In this document: piece by piece, positions 33,026 to 42,259 of the stretch
How the letters are laid out: the number at the start of each line of letters is the position of its first letter
Numbering within the stretch: position 1 is the stretch's first letter
Assembly (NCBI GenBank): GCA_003170415.1
Contig: PMZJ01000030.1
Location: 90,751 to 154,750, forward strand
Direction: 5' to 3'
Source: Phycisphaerales bacterium
GTDB lineage: Bacteria; Planctomycetota; Phycisphaerae; Sedimentisphaerales; Anaerobacaceae
Length of the DNA stretch: 64,000 nucleotides
Made by a program: the position numbers and the translations under genes
The notes under the pieces: generated by a model
The model's input: only the letters and a program-made list of their open reading frames with translations
Told to the model about the DNA's origin: nothing
The model's database searches: none

Positions 33026-34180
33026 ATGTTTACAAAACGATTTTTAAGAGTTGGTTGGAAGATAGCACTGGTTTTATTAATAGCATTGGCCATTGTTTAC
33101 CGCCTTTATTTTGCGCCGGTGCCGGTTGATTCATATGCCGTCAAGATTGGCCCGATTGTCACCGAAGCTATGGGGACAGGGACTCTTGAGGCCCGCGTTA
33201 GCGCTACAATCAGTCCCAAAATTTCCGGTCGCATTGCGCAAATCTTTGTTGACCAGGGTGATAAGGTAGTCAAAGGACAAAAACTTTTAACGCTGGATGA
33301 CGAGGACTTGCGTCAGCAGGTGGAAATGGCAAAGGCGGAACTGTCTGTTGCCCATGCCAACGTGGAAGTGGCTGTTTCTCAAATAAAAAGTGCACAAGCC
33401 ACGGGAAAAGAGGCAAAAACATCCTTTGACAGACAATCAAAGTTAGTGTCCTCCGGCGCTGTAAGCGTGGACGCTTTTGAGAAAGCGCAGCAGCAATTGG
33501 AAGTTGCTCAGGCAGGATTAAGTCAGGCACAATCCGCAAAAATCGAGGCCGAAAAGCTCGTCGCCAAAGACGAAGCATCTCTACGGTTTGCCGAGGCACA
33601 GTTGGCTTATACCGTTATCAATGCACCTTTCGATGGATTAATTGTCAAGCGGTCCCGTGACCCGGGCGATATAATCGTTCCCGGAGGCATGGTTTTAGAT
33701 ATGATTTCACTTGACGAGCTTTGGGTTTCAGCATGGGTGGATGAAACTATGCTGGACAAATTGAAGGTTGGGCAGATTTCAAAAATAGTGTTTCGCTCCG
33801 ACCCCAAAACTGAATTACCGGGCAAAGTCGCTCGGATATCCCCCCAGGTCGATACTGAAACAAGAGAGGTACTTGTGGATGTTACGGTTGACCGCCTGCC
33901 TCAATCGTGGGCCGTCGGCCAGAGAGCCGAGGTCTATATTGAGACCGACCGGAAAGAAAACGTTATGGTAATTCCACAACGCGTAATTGTCTGGCGACAG
34001 GAGAAGCCTGGTGTTTTTGTGATAGATAACGGAAGAACACGTTGGCAAAAGATTGACCTCGGATTACAAGGAAAGGACAAAGCAGAAGCGGCCAAAGGAT
34101 TACAGCCGGGGCAGATTGTTTTAATTCCGGGTTCCAGCTTGCCAAGAGACGGGCGAGCGGTAAAGGTAATAACAAAATGA
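33026..34180 (+). CDS. HlyD/DevB-type periplasmic adaptor subunit
   Basis: 384 residues. A N-terminal membrane helix (about 12-30: VLLIALAIVYRLYFAPVP), a lipoyl half (ISPKISGRIAQIFVDQGDKV), a coiled-coil hairpin (about 90-185, Glu/Ala/Lys-rich), the second lipoyl half (VINAPFDGLIVKRSRDPGD), and a beta-barrel domain (ISLDELWVSAWVDETML). It links an inner-membrane exporter to the periplasm or outer membrane. GGGAAGGTA lies before the ATG. It overlaps the permease gene by 4 nt. Confidence 0.9.
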   Translation: MFTKRFLRVGWKIALVLLIALAIVYRLYFAPVPVDSYAVKIGPIVTEAMGTGTLEARVSATISPKISGRIAQIFVDQGDKVVKGQKLLTLDDEDLRQQVEMAKAELSVAHANVEVAVSQIKSAQATGKEAKTSFDRQSKLVSSGAVSVDAFEKAQQQLEVAQAGLSQAQSAKIEAEKLVAKDEASLRFAEAQLAYTVINAPFDGLIVKRSRDPGDIIVPGGMVLDMISLDELWVSAWVDETMLDKLKVGQISKIVFRSDPKTELPGKVARISPQVDTETREVLVDVTVDRLPQSWAVGQRAEVYIETDRKENVMVIPQRVIVWRQEKPGVFVIDNGRTRWQKIDLGLQGKDKAEAAKGLQPGQIVLIPGSSLPRDGRAVKVITK

Positions 34181-35388
34181 ATCTTGCAACAAAAGATATT
34201 CGGCATAACTTAGGACGGTTTTCTCTGACCGCGTTAGGCATAGGATTGCTATTGATGGTGGTCATGGGAATGGGCGGCATCTACAGGGGGCTGGTCCAAG
34301 AGGCCACTTTGATTGTTGATCGTATCGGGGCGGATTTGTGGGTCGTACAAAAAAACACTCGCGGACCATTTGCGGAACTTTCTCGCATTCCTCGCGATTT
34401 GGCAGACCGTGCATTGGTTGTTCCCGGCGTTGAGACATCATATGGATTTATCTCTTATACGATACAGCGTAGTTACAAAGGAAAACCTCTGCGATTGACT
34501 ATTCAGGGACTGGACTGGCCTGCGGACAGCGGTCTTTGGCTTCCAATATCAGCGGGGAGAAGTTTAGGCCAAGCCCATTATGAATTAGTGGCTGATAATT
34601 CATCAGCATTGAAGGTGGGAGATAAACTTGCGTTAGGAAAAGATGTTTTTACCATTGTAGGATTGACAAAAAACCTGACCTCGCCATCGGGCGATTCAAT
34701 GGCATTTATGACACTAACCGATGCACAAGCCGTGCAGTTTGATTTCTCGCCGGAATCGATTCGTATTGAGAGAACGGCTCGTGTGAATCGTTTATTTAAT
34801 ATCGAACTGGGGCAAATCCAGCCTCAATTGAGTGAAAAAGCCGGCGGTCTTAATTCAGGAATACCCGCCCTCGGTACCTCTATGATAAGTGTTGTCCTGG
34901 TCACTGTTAAATCCGGATGGAACCCCGCCGCCGTAGCTAAACAAATAGAAGCATGGCCGGATGTCTCAGTATATACAGAGGATGGGCAAAAACAGTTGCT
35001 GTTGAAAGGTTTTGTCGACCGTTCCCGCAAGCAGTTGGGGTTATTCCGTGTATTGTTGATAATTGTCTCTGCGGTAATTATGGCGTTGATTCTTTATACC
35101 CTTACCCTTGATAAACTGCATGATATTGCCATGCTAAAGCTTATAGGCGCAAGGAATTCAGTAATACTGGGGCTGATTATGCAGCAGGCCCTTTTGTTAG
35201 GAAGCATCGGCTTTTGTATCGCGTATTTGCTGGGACAATGGATATTTCCGTTTTTCCCACGACGAGTCGTTTTGATAAATTCTGACTTATATATGCTGGC
35301 AGTAATCGTTCTTGTTATTTCAATACTTGCCAGCTTATTGGGAATTTACCGCGCTATGCGTGCCGACCCCGGTGAGGTGTTGTCATGA
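34177..35388 (+). CDS. ABC transporter permease (DevC/MacB-FtsX family)
   Basis: 403 residues. One N-terminal helix (ALGIGLLLMVVMGMGGIYRGL), a large extracytoplasmic MacB-like domain (about 40-265), and three C-terminal helices (IIVSAVIMALILYTLTL, GSIGFCIAYLLGQWIFPFF, LAVIVLVISILASLLGIYRA). The ATGA overlap with the HlyD gene and again with the ATPase gene shows tight coupling. With these it forms a tripartite exporter; the solute is not evident. Confidence 0.9.
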   Translation: MNLATKDIRHNLGRFSLTALGIGLLLMVVMGMGGIYRGLVQEATLIVDRIGADLWVVQKNTRGPFAELSRIPRDLADRALVVPGVETSYGFISYTIQRSYKGKPLRLTIQGLDWPADSGLWLPISAGRSLGQAHYELVADNSSALKVGDKLALGKDVFTIVGLTKNLTSPSGDSMAFMTLTDAQAVQFDFSPESIRIERTARVNRLFNIELGQIQPQLSEKAGGLNSGIPALGTSMISVVLVTVKSGWNPAAVAKQIEAWPDVSVYTEDGQKQLLLKGFVDRSRKQLGLFRVLLIIVSAVIMALILYTLTLDKLHDIAMLKLIGARNSVILGLIMQQALLLGSIGFCIAYLLGQWIFPFFPRRVVLINSDLYMLAVIVLVISILASLLGIYRAMRADPGEVLS

Positions 35389-36095
35389 ACCAATCGCACG
35401 ATAATTTGGCTTTGCAGGCTGTTGGTTTAACAAAAATATATGGCAGCGGCCATACAGAAGTTATTGCGGTGCGCGATGTTGCGGTTGAGGTCTGCAAAGG
35501 TGAGATTGTGGCATTACTGGGACCAAGCGGCGCCGGTAAAACAACCTTGTTGACACTATTGGGACTTATTCGTCCGCCCAATACGGGGCAAATTTCGATT
35601 GACGGAATATTGGTTTTTAATAACCACCAAGCACAAGTCGATATACGTCGTTTTCGTCGCCAGAAATTCGGTTTTGTCTTTCAAAAGGCCAACCTTATTC
35701 CCTTCCTTACCGCTGTCGAGAACGTTCGTCTTGCTATGGAGATAGATGACCAGCCGGTCAGAACCTCACGGCGACGCGCGATGGAACTTCTTGAATATCT
35801 TGGCGTGGCGGAAAGGGCCCAAAACCTGCCAAGCATGCTCTCTGGCGGCGAGCAGCAGAGGGTGGCGGTAGCGCGGGCGCTGGCCAACCGTCCAAGTTTG
35901 ATTCTTGCTGACGAGCCCACTGCCGCCCTTGACAGTGTTCGCGGCAGACAGGTAATGGAACTGTTCCGCAAAGTTGCGCACGAACAAAATGCCGGTGTTA
36001 TCGTCGTTACTCACGACCACAGAGCATTGGATGTTTTCGATAGAACGCTGGAAATGGAAGATGGTATTTTGAGACAACAGCAAAAAGGGAACTGA
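35385..36095 (+). CDS. ABC transporter ATP-binding protein (DevA/LolD family)
   Basis: 236 residues with all nucleotide-binding motifs: Walker A GPSGAGKTTLL, Q-loop FVFQKANLIPF, signature LSGGEQQRVAVARAL, Walker B LILADEPTAALD, and switch His in VVTHDHRALD. It powers the permease encoded upstream. It overlaps that gene by 4 nt. The following gene (CcdA/ArsG-like) begins 46 nt later. Confidence 0.95.
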   Translation: MNQSHDNLALQAVGLTKIYGSGHTEVIAVRDVAVEVCKGEIVALLGPSGAGKTTLLTLLGLIRPPNTGQISIDGILVFNNHQAQVDIRRFRRQKFGFVFQKANLIPFLTAVENVRLAMEIDDQPVRTSRRRAMELLEYLGVAERAQNLPSMLSGGEQQRVAVARALANRPSLILADEPTAALDSVRGRQVMELFRKVAHEQNAGVIVVTHDHRALDVFDRTLEMEDGILRQQQKGN

Positions 36096-36141
36096 GATTA
36101 GATGGTGATTAGATACATAGAAATAAAAGGACTGAAATAGT

Positions 36142-36840
36142 ATGGAGGAGCTTTTTACGCAATTGAGCCGTGCACTTGAGGGTTCGGCAGCCATAGCAAT
36201 CACAGCGTCGTTTGTCTGGGGAATTTTGAGCATATTGCTTAGCCCCTGTCATCTGGCGAGCATTCCGCTGATTGTGGGGTTTGTTGACAGGCAGGGCCAA
36301 ATCAGCACAAAGAGGGCGTTTGCGATTTCAGCGGTATTTGCGGCGGGTATTTTGGCGACCATATCTCTTATCGGGCTTGTTACTGCGATGGCAGGCAAGA
36401 TTTTGGGCGATGTGGGGCCTTACGGGAATTACTTCGTGGCCGGGATATTTTTTGTTGTCGGCTTGTATCTGATGGATGTAATTTCAATGCCGTGGTCAGC
36501 TCCAGGACAGGTGAATATCAAAAAAAGAGGATTATTTGCGGCGTTGATTCTGGGGCTTATCTTCGGGGTGGCGGTCGGGCCTTGCACCTTTGCGTATATG
36601 GCGCCGATTCTTGGGGTAACATTCAAAGTGGCACAAACAAATTTGTTATATGGAGTAGCGCTGTTGCTTGTGTACGGTCTCGGCCATTGCTCCGTGATTG
36701 TATTCGCGGGGACATTTACGGAGGTTGTCCAGCGGTATATGAACTGGAATGAGCGTTCGCGTGGCGCGATTATTTTGAGAAGGGTATGCGGAGTTCTCGT
36801 TATTTTGGGAGGACTCTACCTGGTTTATACTGCGAACTAA
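36142..36840 (+). CDS. CcdA/ArsG-like membrane thiol-redox protein
   Basis: 232 residues, six predicted transmembrane helices in two similar halves. The family cysteines are in ILLSPCHLASIPLIVGF and GVAVGPCTFAYMAPIL (one per half), as in DsbD-beta/CcdA and in ArsG-type proteins of organoarsenical resistance operons. It passes reducing equivalents across the membrane, a natural partner for the membrane-anchored thioredoxin-domain protein at 31378. It precedes the ACR3 gene by 16 nt. Confidence 0.86.
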   Translation: MEELFTQLSRALEGSAAIAITASFVWGILSILLSPCHLASIPLIVGFVDRQGQISTKRAFAISAVFAAGILATISLIGLVTAMAGKILGDVGPYGNYFVAGIFFVVGLYLMDVISMPWSAPGQVNIKKRGLFAALILGLIFGVAVGPCTFAYMAPILGVTFKVAQTNLLYGVALLLVYGLGHCSVIVFAGTFTEVVQRYMNWNERSRGAIILRRVCGVLVILGGLYLVYTAN

Positions 36841-36856
36841 AAATAAGGGAGCATAA

Positions 36857-37915
36857 ATGAAAGACAGCATTGCAAAACAATTATCATTTTTAGACAGGTT
36901 TCTGACCTTGTGGATTTTTCTGGCGATGGGCGTAGGCGTCGGATCAGGTTATTTTTATCCTTCAATTGTGAATTTCTGGGATAGCTTCCAATACGGCACA
37001 ACTAATGTTCCTATCGCCATTGGTCTTATTCTGATGATGTATCCGCCTTTGGCGAAGGTGAAATATGAGGAACTGGGCGGCGTCTTTCGCAATTATAAGA
37101 TACTGGGGCTGTCGCTGGTTCAAAACTGGGTAATCGGTCCGGTTCTGATGTTTGTCCTGGCGATAGTGTTTTTGAGGGGCTATCCGGAATATATGGTTGG
37201 CTTAATCATCATCGGTCTCGCCAGATGTATCGCAATGGTCATCGTCTGGAACGACCTCGCAAAAGGCGATACGGAATACGCAGCGGGTCTTGTGGCGTTT
37301 AATTCGATTTTCCAGGTATTGTTCTTTTCCGTTTACGCTTACATATTTGTAACGGTCCTGCCGCCCATCTTCGGTTTGGCCGGCAGCGCTGTCAACGTTT
37401 CTATTTCTCAGATTGCCAAAAGCGTTTTTATTTATCTGGGGATACCGTTCATAGCAGGCATTGTTACAAGGTTTTCTTTGATAAAGATTAAAAACAAGGA
37501 TTGGTATCAAAACAAGTTCATTCCCAAAATCAGCCCCATTACATTGATTGCCCTGCTTTTCACAATCGTGGTGATGTTCAGTATGAAAGGGCAGTTTATA
37601 GTTTCGCTGCCGCTTGATGTTCTTCGTATCGCTGTGCCTTTGTTGATTTACTTTGTGGTAATGTTTTTTATCACCTTTTTCATCAGCGCAAAGGCAGGTG
37701 CCGGCTATGGTCAATCGACAACTTTGTCTTTGACGGCGGCCAGCAACAATTTTGAACTGGCTATCGCCGTGACAGTAACTGTCTTTGGCATTAACTCCGG
37801 CCAGGCCTTCGCGGCCGTCATAGGCCCGCTCGTGGAAGTCCCCGTTATGCTTATGCTGGTTAAAGTCAGTTTGCGGATGCAAGATCGGTTCGCCCCGCGG
37901 TTCTTCGGCCATTGA
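36857..37915 (+). CDS. acr3: ACR3 family arsenite efflux transporter
   Basis: 352 residues with about ten transmembrane helices. The conserved Cys of ACR3 is Cys124 in [19 protein letters not shown], and the second conserved helix has [21 protein letters not shown] with Glu. It exports As(III) using the proton gradient. GGGAG lies before the ATG. No arsC, arsA or arsD gene is in the cluster, so arsenate reduction would have to come from elsewhere or from the local thiol-redox proteins. Confidence 0.94.
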   Translation: MKDSIAKQLSFLDRFLTLWIFLAMGVGVGSGYFYPSIVNFWDSFQYGTTNVPIAIGLILMMYPPLAKVKYEELGGVFRNYKILGLSLVQNWVIGPVLMFVLAIVFLRGYPEYMVGLIIIGLARCIAMVIVWNDLAKGDTEYAAGLVAFNSIFQVLFFSVYAYIFVTVLPPIFGLAGSAVNVSISQIAKSVFIYLGIPFIAGIVTRFSLIKIKNKDWYQNKFIPKISPITLIALLFTIVVMFSMKGQFIVSLPLDVLRIAVPLLIYFVVMFFITFFISAKAGAGYGQSTTLSLTAASNNFELAIAVTVTVFGINSGQAFAAVIGPLVEVPVMLMLVKVSLRMQDRFAPRFFGH

Positions 37916-37996
37916 CACAAGGCAGGTTCGCCTCTTATAGTATTCCCTTCGCTAACCGTATTTATTTTAAGAAATGAACAACGAAAGGGCTATTTG

Positions 37997-39436
37997 ATGG
38001 ATCCTGCGATTTTCAAGGCATACGACATCAGGGGTGTTTACGGCGAACAATTTAATGAAGAGGACGCGTGGAAGATTGGTTTTGCGGCTGCGCGTTTTCT
38101 GCCTGCGCTTCTTCACGGTTTTGACAGGGGGCAGACCAACTCCAGGGCGATTTGCGTGGGGCGTGATATGCGGACACACAGCGAGCTGCTTGCCAATGCG
38201 CTGATTGAGGGTATTACCTCAGCGGGTATCGATGTAATCGATATCGGTATGAATGATACGCCCTTGGTTTACTTTGCGGTAAATCATCTTAGCGCCTGCG
38301 GCGGCGTTCAGGTTACTGCTTCGCACAATCCTGCCAAATATAACGGCTTCAAGGTATCAGGCCCCGGCGCAAAACCAGTCGGCGAGGATACCGGTCTAAA
38401 AGATATTCAGCATATCGCGATGTCTCTGCTGCATACCAAGGGCAAGCCCACAGGCACTGTGCAGAAGGTTGACCTGACGGAAGAATATAAAAAGCACGTC
38501 TTGAAATTCCTGCTACCCAAGCTGCGGAAGCTCAGGATAGCCATTGACGCCTCGAATGGTATGGCGGGGAAAATGGTGCCTGCCCTGTTCTCCGGGCTGG
38601 GTTTGAAAATTATCGAGTTGAATTTCAAACACGACGGCACGTTCAAGCACGAGCCGAATCCGCTGGTTGAGGAAAACCTCGCGGAGTTGAGAGCGACGGT
38701 TGTTCAAAATAAGTGCGACCTGGGCATTTGCTTTGACGGCGACGCCGACCGATTGATAATGGTTGATGAGACGGGCAGGACGATTGGCTGCGACCTGCTG
38801 ACCGCGCTTATGGCGGGATACTTCCTGAAAAAAGAGCCGAAGTCAACGATAGTTTATGACCTTCGCTCGAGCAGAGTGGTTGCTGAAGAAATCATAAAAT
38901 ATGGCGGGACGCCTCGGCGGGAGCGTGTGGGACACGCGTTTATGAAAAAGGCGCTGCGCGATTCACACGCTATTTTCGGCGGCGAGTTGTCGGGGCATTT
39001 TTACTATCGTGATAATTTCTACGCCGACTCGGGGATGATTACATTTGTTCACATGCTTAATATAATCAGTCAAAGCGATGCGCCGGTCAGCGAGCTGGCA
39101 AATCCGCTTCGCAGATACTCCCCAAGCGGCGAGATTAATTTCCAGGTCGAAGACAAGAAGACCAAAATGGACGAACTGGCGAAAAGATACCGCGACGGGC
39201 AGGTTGACTGGCTTGACGGTGTTACCGTCGGATTCAAGGACTGGTGGTTCAACTGCAGGCCGAGTAATACCGAGCCGTTGCTCCGGCTGACCGTCGAGGC
39301 GAAAACGCCGGAAATGCTCCAGGAAAAATTAAAAGAAATACAGTCGATGCTTGGCTCGCCGGTTCGCCACGAAGAACCGAAACCGCAGGAACAACCTGTG
39401 AAAAAAGCTGGTAAAAAGAAACCGGCAGATAAGTAG
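37997..39436 (+). CDS. Phosphomannomutase/phosphoglucomutase
   Basis: 479 residues of the alpha-D-phosphohexomutase family. The phosphoserine loop TASHNPAKYNGFK has catalytic Ser109, the magnesium loop is DGDADR (247-252), the sugar-binding loop is GELSGHFYYRD and the phosphate loop is RPSNTEPLLRL. It interconverts hexose 1- and 6-phosphates for cell-wall and surface polysaccharides. The TTG at 37994 is one codon upstream of the ATG at 37997, which is used. The C-terminal 25 residues are Lys/Pro/Glu-rich and not part of the fold. Confidence 0.94.
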   Translation: MDPAIFKAYDIRGVYGEQFNEEDAWKIGFAAARFLPALLHGFDRGQTNSRAICVGRDMRTHSELLANALIEGITSAGIDVIDIGMNDTPLVYFAVNHLSACGGVQVTASHNPAKYNGFKVSGPGAKPVGEDTGLKDIQHIAMSLLHTKGKPTGTVQKVDLTEEYKKHVLKFLLPKLRKLRIAIDASNGMAGKMVPALFSGLGLKIIELNFKHDGTFKHEPNPLVEENLAELRATVVQNKCDLGICFDGDADRLIMVDETGRTIGCDLLTALMAGYFLKKEPKSTIVYDLRSSRVVAEEIIKYGGTPRRERVGHAFMKKALRDSHAIFGGELSGHFYYRDNFYADSGMITFVHMLNIISQSDAPVSELANPLRRYSPSGEINFQVEDKKTKMDELAKRYRDGQVDWLDGVTVGFKDWWFNCRPSNTEPLLRLTVEAKTPEMLQEKLKEIQSMLGSPVRHEEPKPQEQPVKKAGKKKPADK

Positions 39437-39447
39437 AGGGACGAATT

Positions 39448-39756
39448 ATGGAAATCAACAGAAAAACTTTTCAGACCCCCAAAGGCCTTGTTGAAGGCGT
39501 TCAGACGAAATGGCCCGGCTTTAATATCTTGATTGTTGCCGGCTCGAAGGGTTTTCTCGCCTGCCCGGCAATCGATGTTGACGCCTGCCAGAGATATGGT
39601 GTGGCCGCGGCTTTGGTTGAAAGCTCGCCGGCCAACCCGATTGGCACGCTTGACAGATTTCCTGACCGAAAGGTTACAAAGGTCAATGAAAAGGCCAAAT
39701 CGCTGGGCATAAAGGAAGGTATGCCTGTCGCCGATGCCTTTGCGTTGATTGTATAG
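39448..39756 (+). CDS. DUF1805 domain protein (YunC-like)
   Basis: 102 residues. IVAGSKGFLACPAIDVDACQ and RYGVAAALVESSPANP, with the closing GIKEGMPVADAFALI, match the YunC-like DUF1805 family, whose biochemical role is unclear. It follows the phosphohexomutase by 11 nt and may be co-transcribed. Confidence 0.75.
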   Translation: MEINRKTFQTPKGLVEGVQTKWPGFNILIVAGSKGFLACPAIDVDACQRYGVAAALVESSPANPIGTLDRFPDRKVTKVNEKAKSLGIKEGMPVADAFALIV

Positions 39757-39789
39757 TGTCTGGCTGAAACAATTTTTGGAGAGCATAAT

Positions 39790-40545
39790 ATGAGAACCCC
39801 ACACCTTCTCACGTTTACTGTTGTTTTTGTCATTCTTTCAAATCCTGCTTTTGCTCAACAGGGATTATCAGGCGATATCAAACCCAATCCGGCTTTGGCT
39901 GGTATAGAAGAACTGTCGGTGGTTATCACGTCCGCCGATTCCGAGCCTAATGCCGATGGTTTGAAACGAGCAAACATCAAAACAGAAGTGATAAGCCGAC
40001 TTTATGACGCCGGTTTCAAAATCGGTCGTTCATCTGCCGATGCCTCCGAATTGAACATCAGGTTAACAGTTCTCAAAATTGAGTCCATTGAGCAGTGTGC
40101 GGTTTTAGTGCGGACGTCCCTTGTTCGAAGTGTTACTTTGGTTAATGGCGGTGAGCGGCTTTCTGTTACTGCTGACGTCTGGAAAATAGATTCCGGCATA
40201 CGAATTATGGCGGTGGAAAAAATCGTTGATGAAATTCCAGCAATAGTTAGAGAGCAGGTTCAGATGTTTATCGCCGCCTGTGCGCCGACGGTTTCTGTGG
40301 AGAAGAAGCCGGATGTCAATCAGCCCCGGCCGCAGTTGCGCAAGACAACTGATGAGAAGGATGCAAAACCGGTTAAACAACAAGCCGTTGAAGCGACATT
40401 TGTTGCCTCAAAGAACAGCCAGATATTTCACAAGGCGAGTTGTCCGTCTGCGAAGAGAATCTCTCCGAGTAATCTTGTGAGCTACGCTACCAGGGACGAG
40501 GCAATCGCCGCGGGTAAAAAGCCATGTGAACGCTGTAATCCCTGA
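39790..40545 (+). CDS. Secreted protein with C-terminal Ada-type zinc motif
   Basis: 251 residues. A signal peptide (ends near NPAFAQQ) is followed by a domain of about 160 residues containing IEELSVVITSADSEPNADGL, with no assigned family. The C-terminal ~45 residues (ASKNSQIFHKASCPSAKRIS and KKPCERCNP) match the Ada-like metal-binding motif that also ends several secreted nucleases such as YokF. Four cysteines/His are positioned for one metal. No nuclease core is visible, so the activity is unknown. Confidence 0.75.
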   Translation: MRTPHLLTFTVVFVILSNPAFAQQGLSGDIKPNPALAGIEELSVVITSADSEPNADGLKRANIKTEVISRLYDAGFKIGRSSADASELNIRLTVLKIESIEQCAVLVRTSLVRSVTLVNGGERLSVTADVWKIDSGIRIMAVEKIVDEIPAIVREQVQMFIAACAPTVSVEKKPDVNQPRPQLRKTTDEKDAKPVKQQAVEATFVASKNSQIFHKASCPSAKRISPSNLVSYATRDEAIAAGKKPCERCNP

Positions 40546-40550
40546 GTAAA

Positions 40551-41324
40551 ATGATAACCACACCAAACCGAACATCAAATTGGTTCGCGAGAGCCATTAG
40601 TGATACTGTTGGCGGGCTTGGTCAATTGCTTTGGCCTGCTAAATGCGTCAATTGCGGCCGGCACAGCATTGAAGCAGGCAGCATCCTGTGCGGAGATTGC
40701 TGGGAGGGACTTAAATCTGTATGTTCGGCTGATTATTGTCGGCATTGTGGGCGAGACGTAAGCCCGTATGCTATTTGCGGAGGCGTCTGTCCGAACTGCC
40801 GGGACGAGGAGATTGGTTTTGATGGGATTGCCCGTGCCGGTATGTATGCGGAATCACTGCGGAAGATGATTCTTGCGTTCAAGAATGACAGGACCGAGCT
40901 TGATTCGATAATGGCTTGGCTTGCGGATACTGCATTGCAGACAAGCACGTTTTTTCGGGATATCGACATTTTTGTGCCGGTGCCTTTACATTGGCGAAGA
41001 CGCTTTCATCGCGGCTACAACCAGTCGTATCTGTTGGCCAGGGGGCTAAAACATCCTTCCGCTGAAATCAGCACCGACCTTGTCCGAATTCGCTATACAA
41101 AGCCACAATCTGAAATGCCAAGCCCGGCTGCCCGGGCAAAAAATGTAAAGGGCGCATTTGCAGTCCGTTATCGGCATCCTTTCGCAGGCCACAAGGTTTG
41201 CCTTGTAGATGACATCAAAACTACGAATGCCACGCTTAATGAGTGTTCAAAAACGTTAAGAGAGGCGGGTGCTGAAAAAGTGTTTGCCCTGGTGTTATCG
41301 GTAGCCGGTCAGAATACGAGATAA
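40551..41324 (+). CDS. ComF family phosphoribosyltransferase-like protein
   Basis: 257 residues. Zinc-ribbon cysteines at the N-terminus (CVNCGRHSIEAGSILCGDCW and YCRHCGRD) and the PRTase core: DIFVPVPLHWRRRFHRGYNQ, and KVCLVDDIKTTNATLNECSK, which is the PRPP-binding loop with an Ile/Lys variant. ComF is linked to DNA uptake in competent bacteria, but other comF-type genes have no such proof. It is placed 5 nt after the previous gene. Confidence 0.86.
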   Translation: MITTPNRTSNWFARAISDTVGGLGQLLWPAKCVNCGRHSIEAGSILCGDCWEGLKSVCSADYCRHCGRDVSPYAICGGVCPNCRDEEIGFDGIARAGMYAESLRKMILAFKNDRTELDSIMAWLADTALQTSTFFRDIDIFVPVPLHWRRRFHRGYNQSYLLARGLKHPSAEISTDLVRIRYTKPQSEMPSPAARAKNVKGAFAVRYRHPFAGHKVCLVDDIKTTNATLNECSKTLREAGAEKVFALVLSVAGQNTR

Positions 41325-41339
41325 TTTTTACGGGGAATG

Positions 41340-42194
41340 TTACTTCTGGCAGTAGTCGATGAGGCGGGCGATTTCGCTGCGAAGGTCTTTGCGGTGAACA
41401 ATCATATCGACGAAGCCGTGTTCAAGCATAAACTCCGCGGTCTGGAAACCGTCGGGCAATTCGACCTTGATGGTCTCGGCGATTGTTCGCGGGCCTGCGA
41501 AGCCGATTAACGCCTTTGGTTCGGCGATGAGGCAGTCGCCCAGCATCGCGAAACTGGCGGTAACTCCGCCGGTAGTGGGGTCGGTCATGACCGAGATGAA
41601 GAATCCGCCTTCCTTGTCGAATTTGGCAAGCGCTGCGCTTGTTTTTGCCATTTGGCCCAGCGAAACAACGCCTTCGTGCATTCTTGCCCCGCCCGATGAG
41701 CATATAGCCACGAGTGGCAGTTTTTCTTCGATTGCTTTTTCGACGGCTAAGCAAAGTTTTTCGCCGACGACGTAGCCCATCGAACCCATCAGAAAATTCG
41801 GCTCCATAACAGCAAGCACCACGCCTCTTCCCTTGATGAACGCCTTGCCGATTCGCATAGCTTCTTTTGAGCCGCTTTTATTTTCGTCGGCTTTTAGACG
41901 CTGACGATAAGTTGTTCCCCTGAAGTTGAAATCAAGCGGGTCGTTACTGGTAAGGTGGTCGTGTGTTTCTTCAAAGGAGCCCTCATCGACTAAGTAGCCG
42001 ATGCGGGTAAGTGCGTCGATGCGGAAATGGTAGTCGCATTCGGGACAGACGTTGAGGTTTTTCTCGACTGCGCTTTTGTAAAGCATGTGCTCACAGGCCG
42101 GACAACGCGTCCAAAGCCCGTCGGGCATTTCTTTTCGCTTCTTGAGCGAAAAGCCGTTCCATTTCGATTTCGCTTCTTTTGCCATAATCGGCAT
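41340..42194 (-). CDS. accD: Acetyl-CoA carboxylase carboxyltransferase subunit beta
   Basis: 284 residues. The four-cysteine zinc ribbon is Cys31, Cys34, Cys50 and Cys53 (CPACEHMLY ... NVCPECDYH). The crotonase-like core has ICSSGGARMHEGVVSLGQMA and TTGGVTASFAMLGD for the carboxybiotin and acetyl-CoA pockets. With AccA it makes malonyl-CoA. Two ATGs are near the start (42194, 42185); neither has a strong Shine-Dalgarno. It is transcribed after rpe. Confidence 0.95.
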   Translation of the reverse strand: MPIMAKEAKSKWNGFSLKKRKEMPDGLWTRCPACEHMLYKSAVEKNLNVCPECDYHFRIDALTRIGYLVDEGSFEETHDHLTSNDPLDFNFRGTTYRQRLKADENKSGSKEAMRIGKAFIKGRGVVLAVMEPNFLMGSMGYVVGEKLCLAVEKAIEEKLPLVAICSSGGARMHEGVVSLGQMAKTSAALAKFDKEGGFFISVMTDPTTGGVTASFAMLGDCLIAEPKALIGFAGPRTIAETIKVELPDGFQTAEFMLEHGFVDMIVHRKDLRSEIARLIDYCQK

Positions 42195-42259
42195 TCAGGT
42201 CCCATCCACAGGATACGGAAGATTCTACCAAAAAGGGGAGTGATTTTCCAGAGACAAAT

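Noticed and set aside
37202..37918. 238-codon minus-strand ORF opposite the ACR3 gene
   Set aside because: Long antisense frame rich in His/Arg, typical of a shadow of a hydrophobic membrane protein gene.
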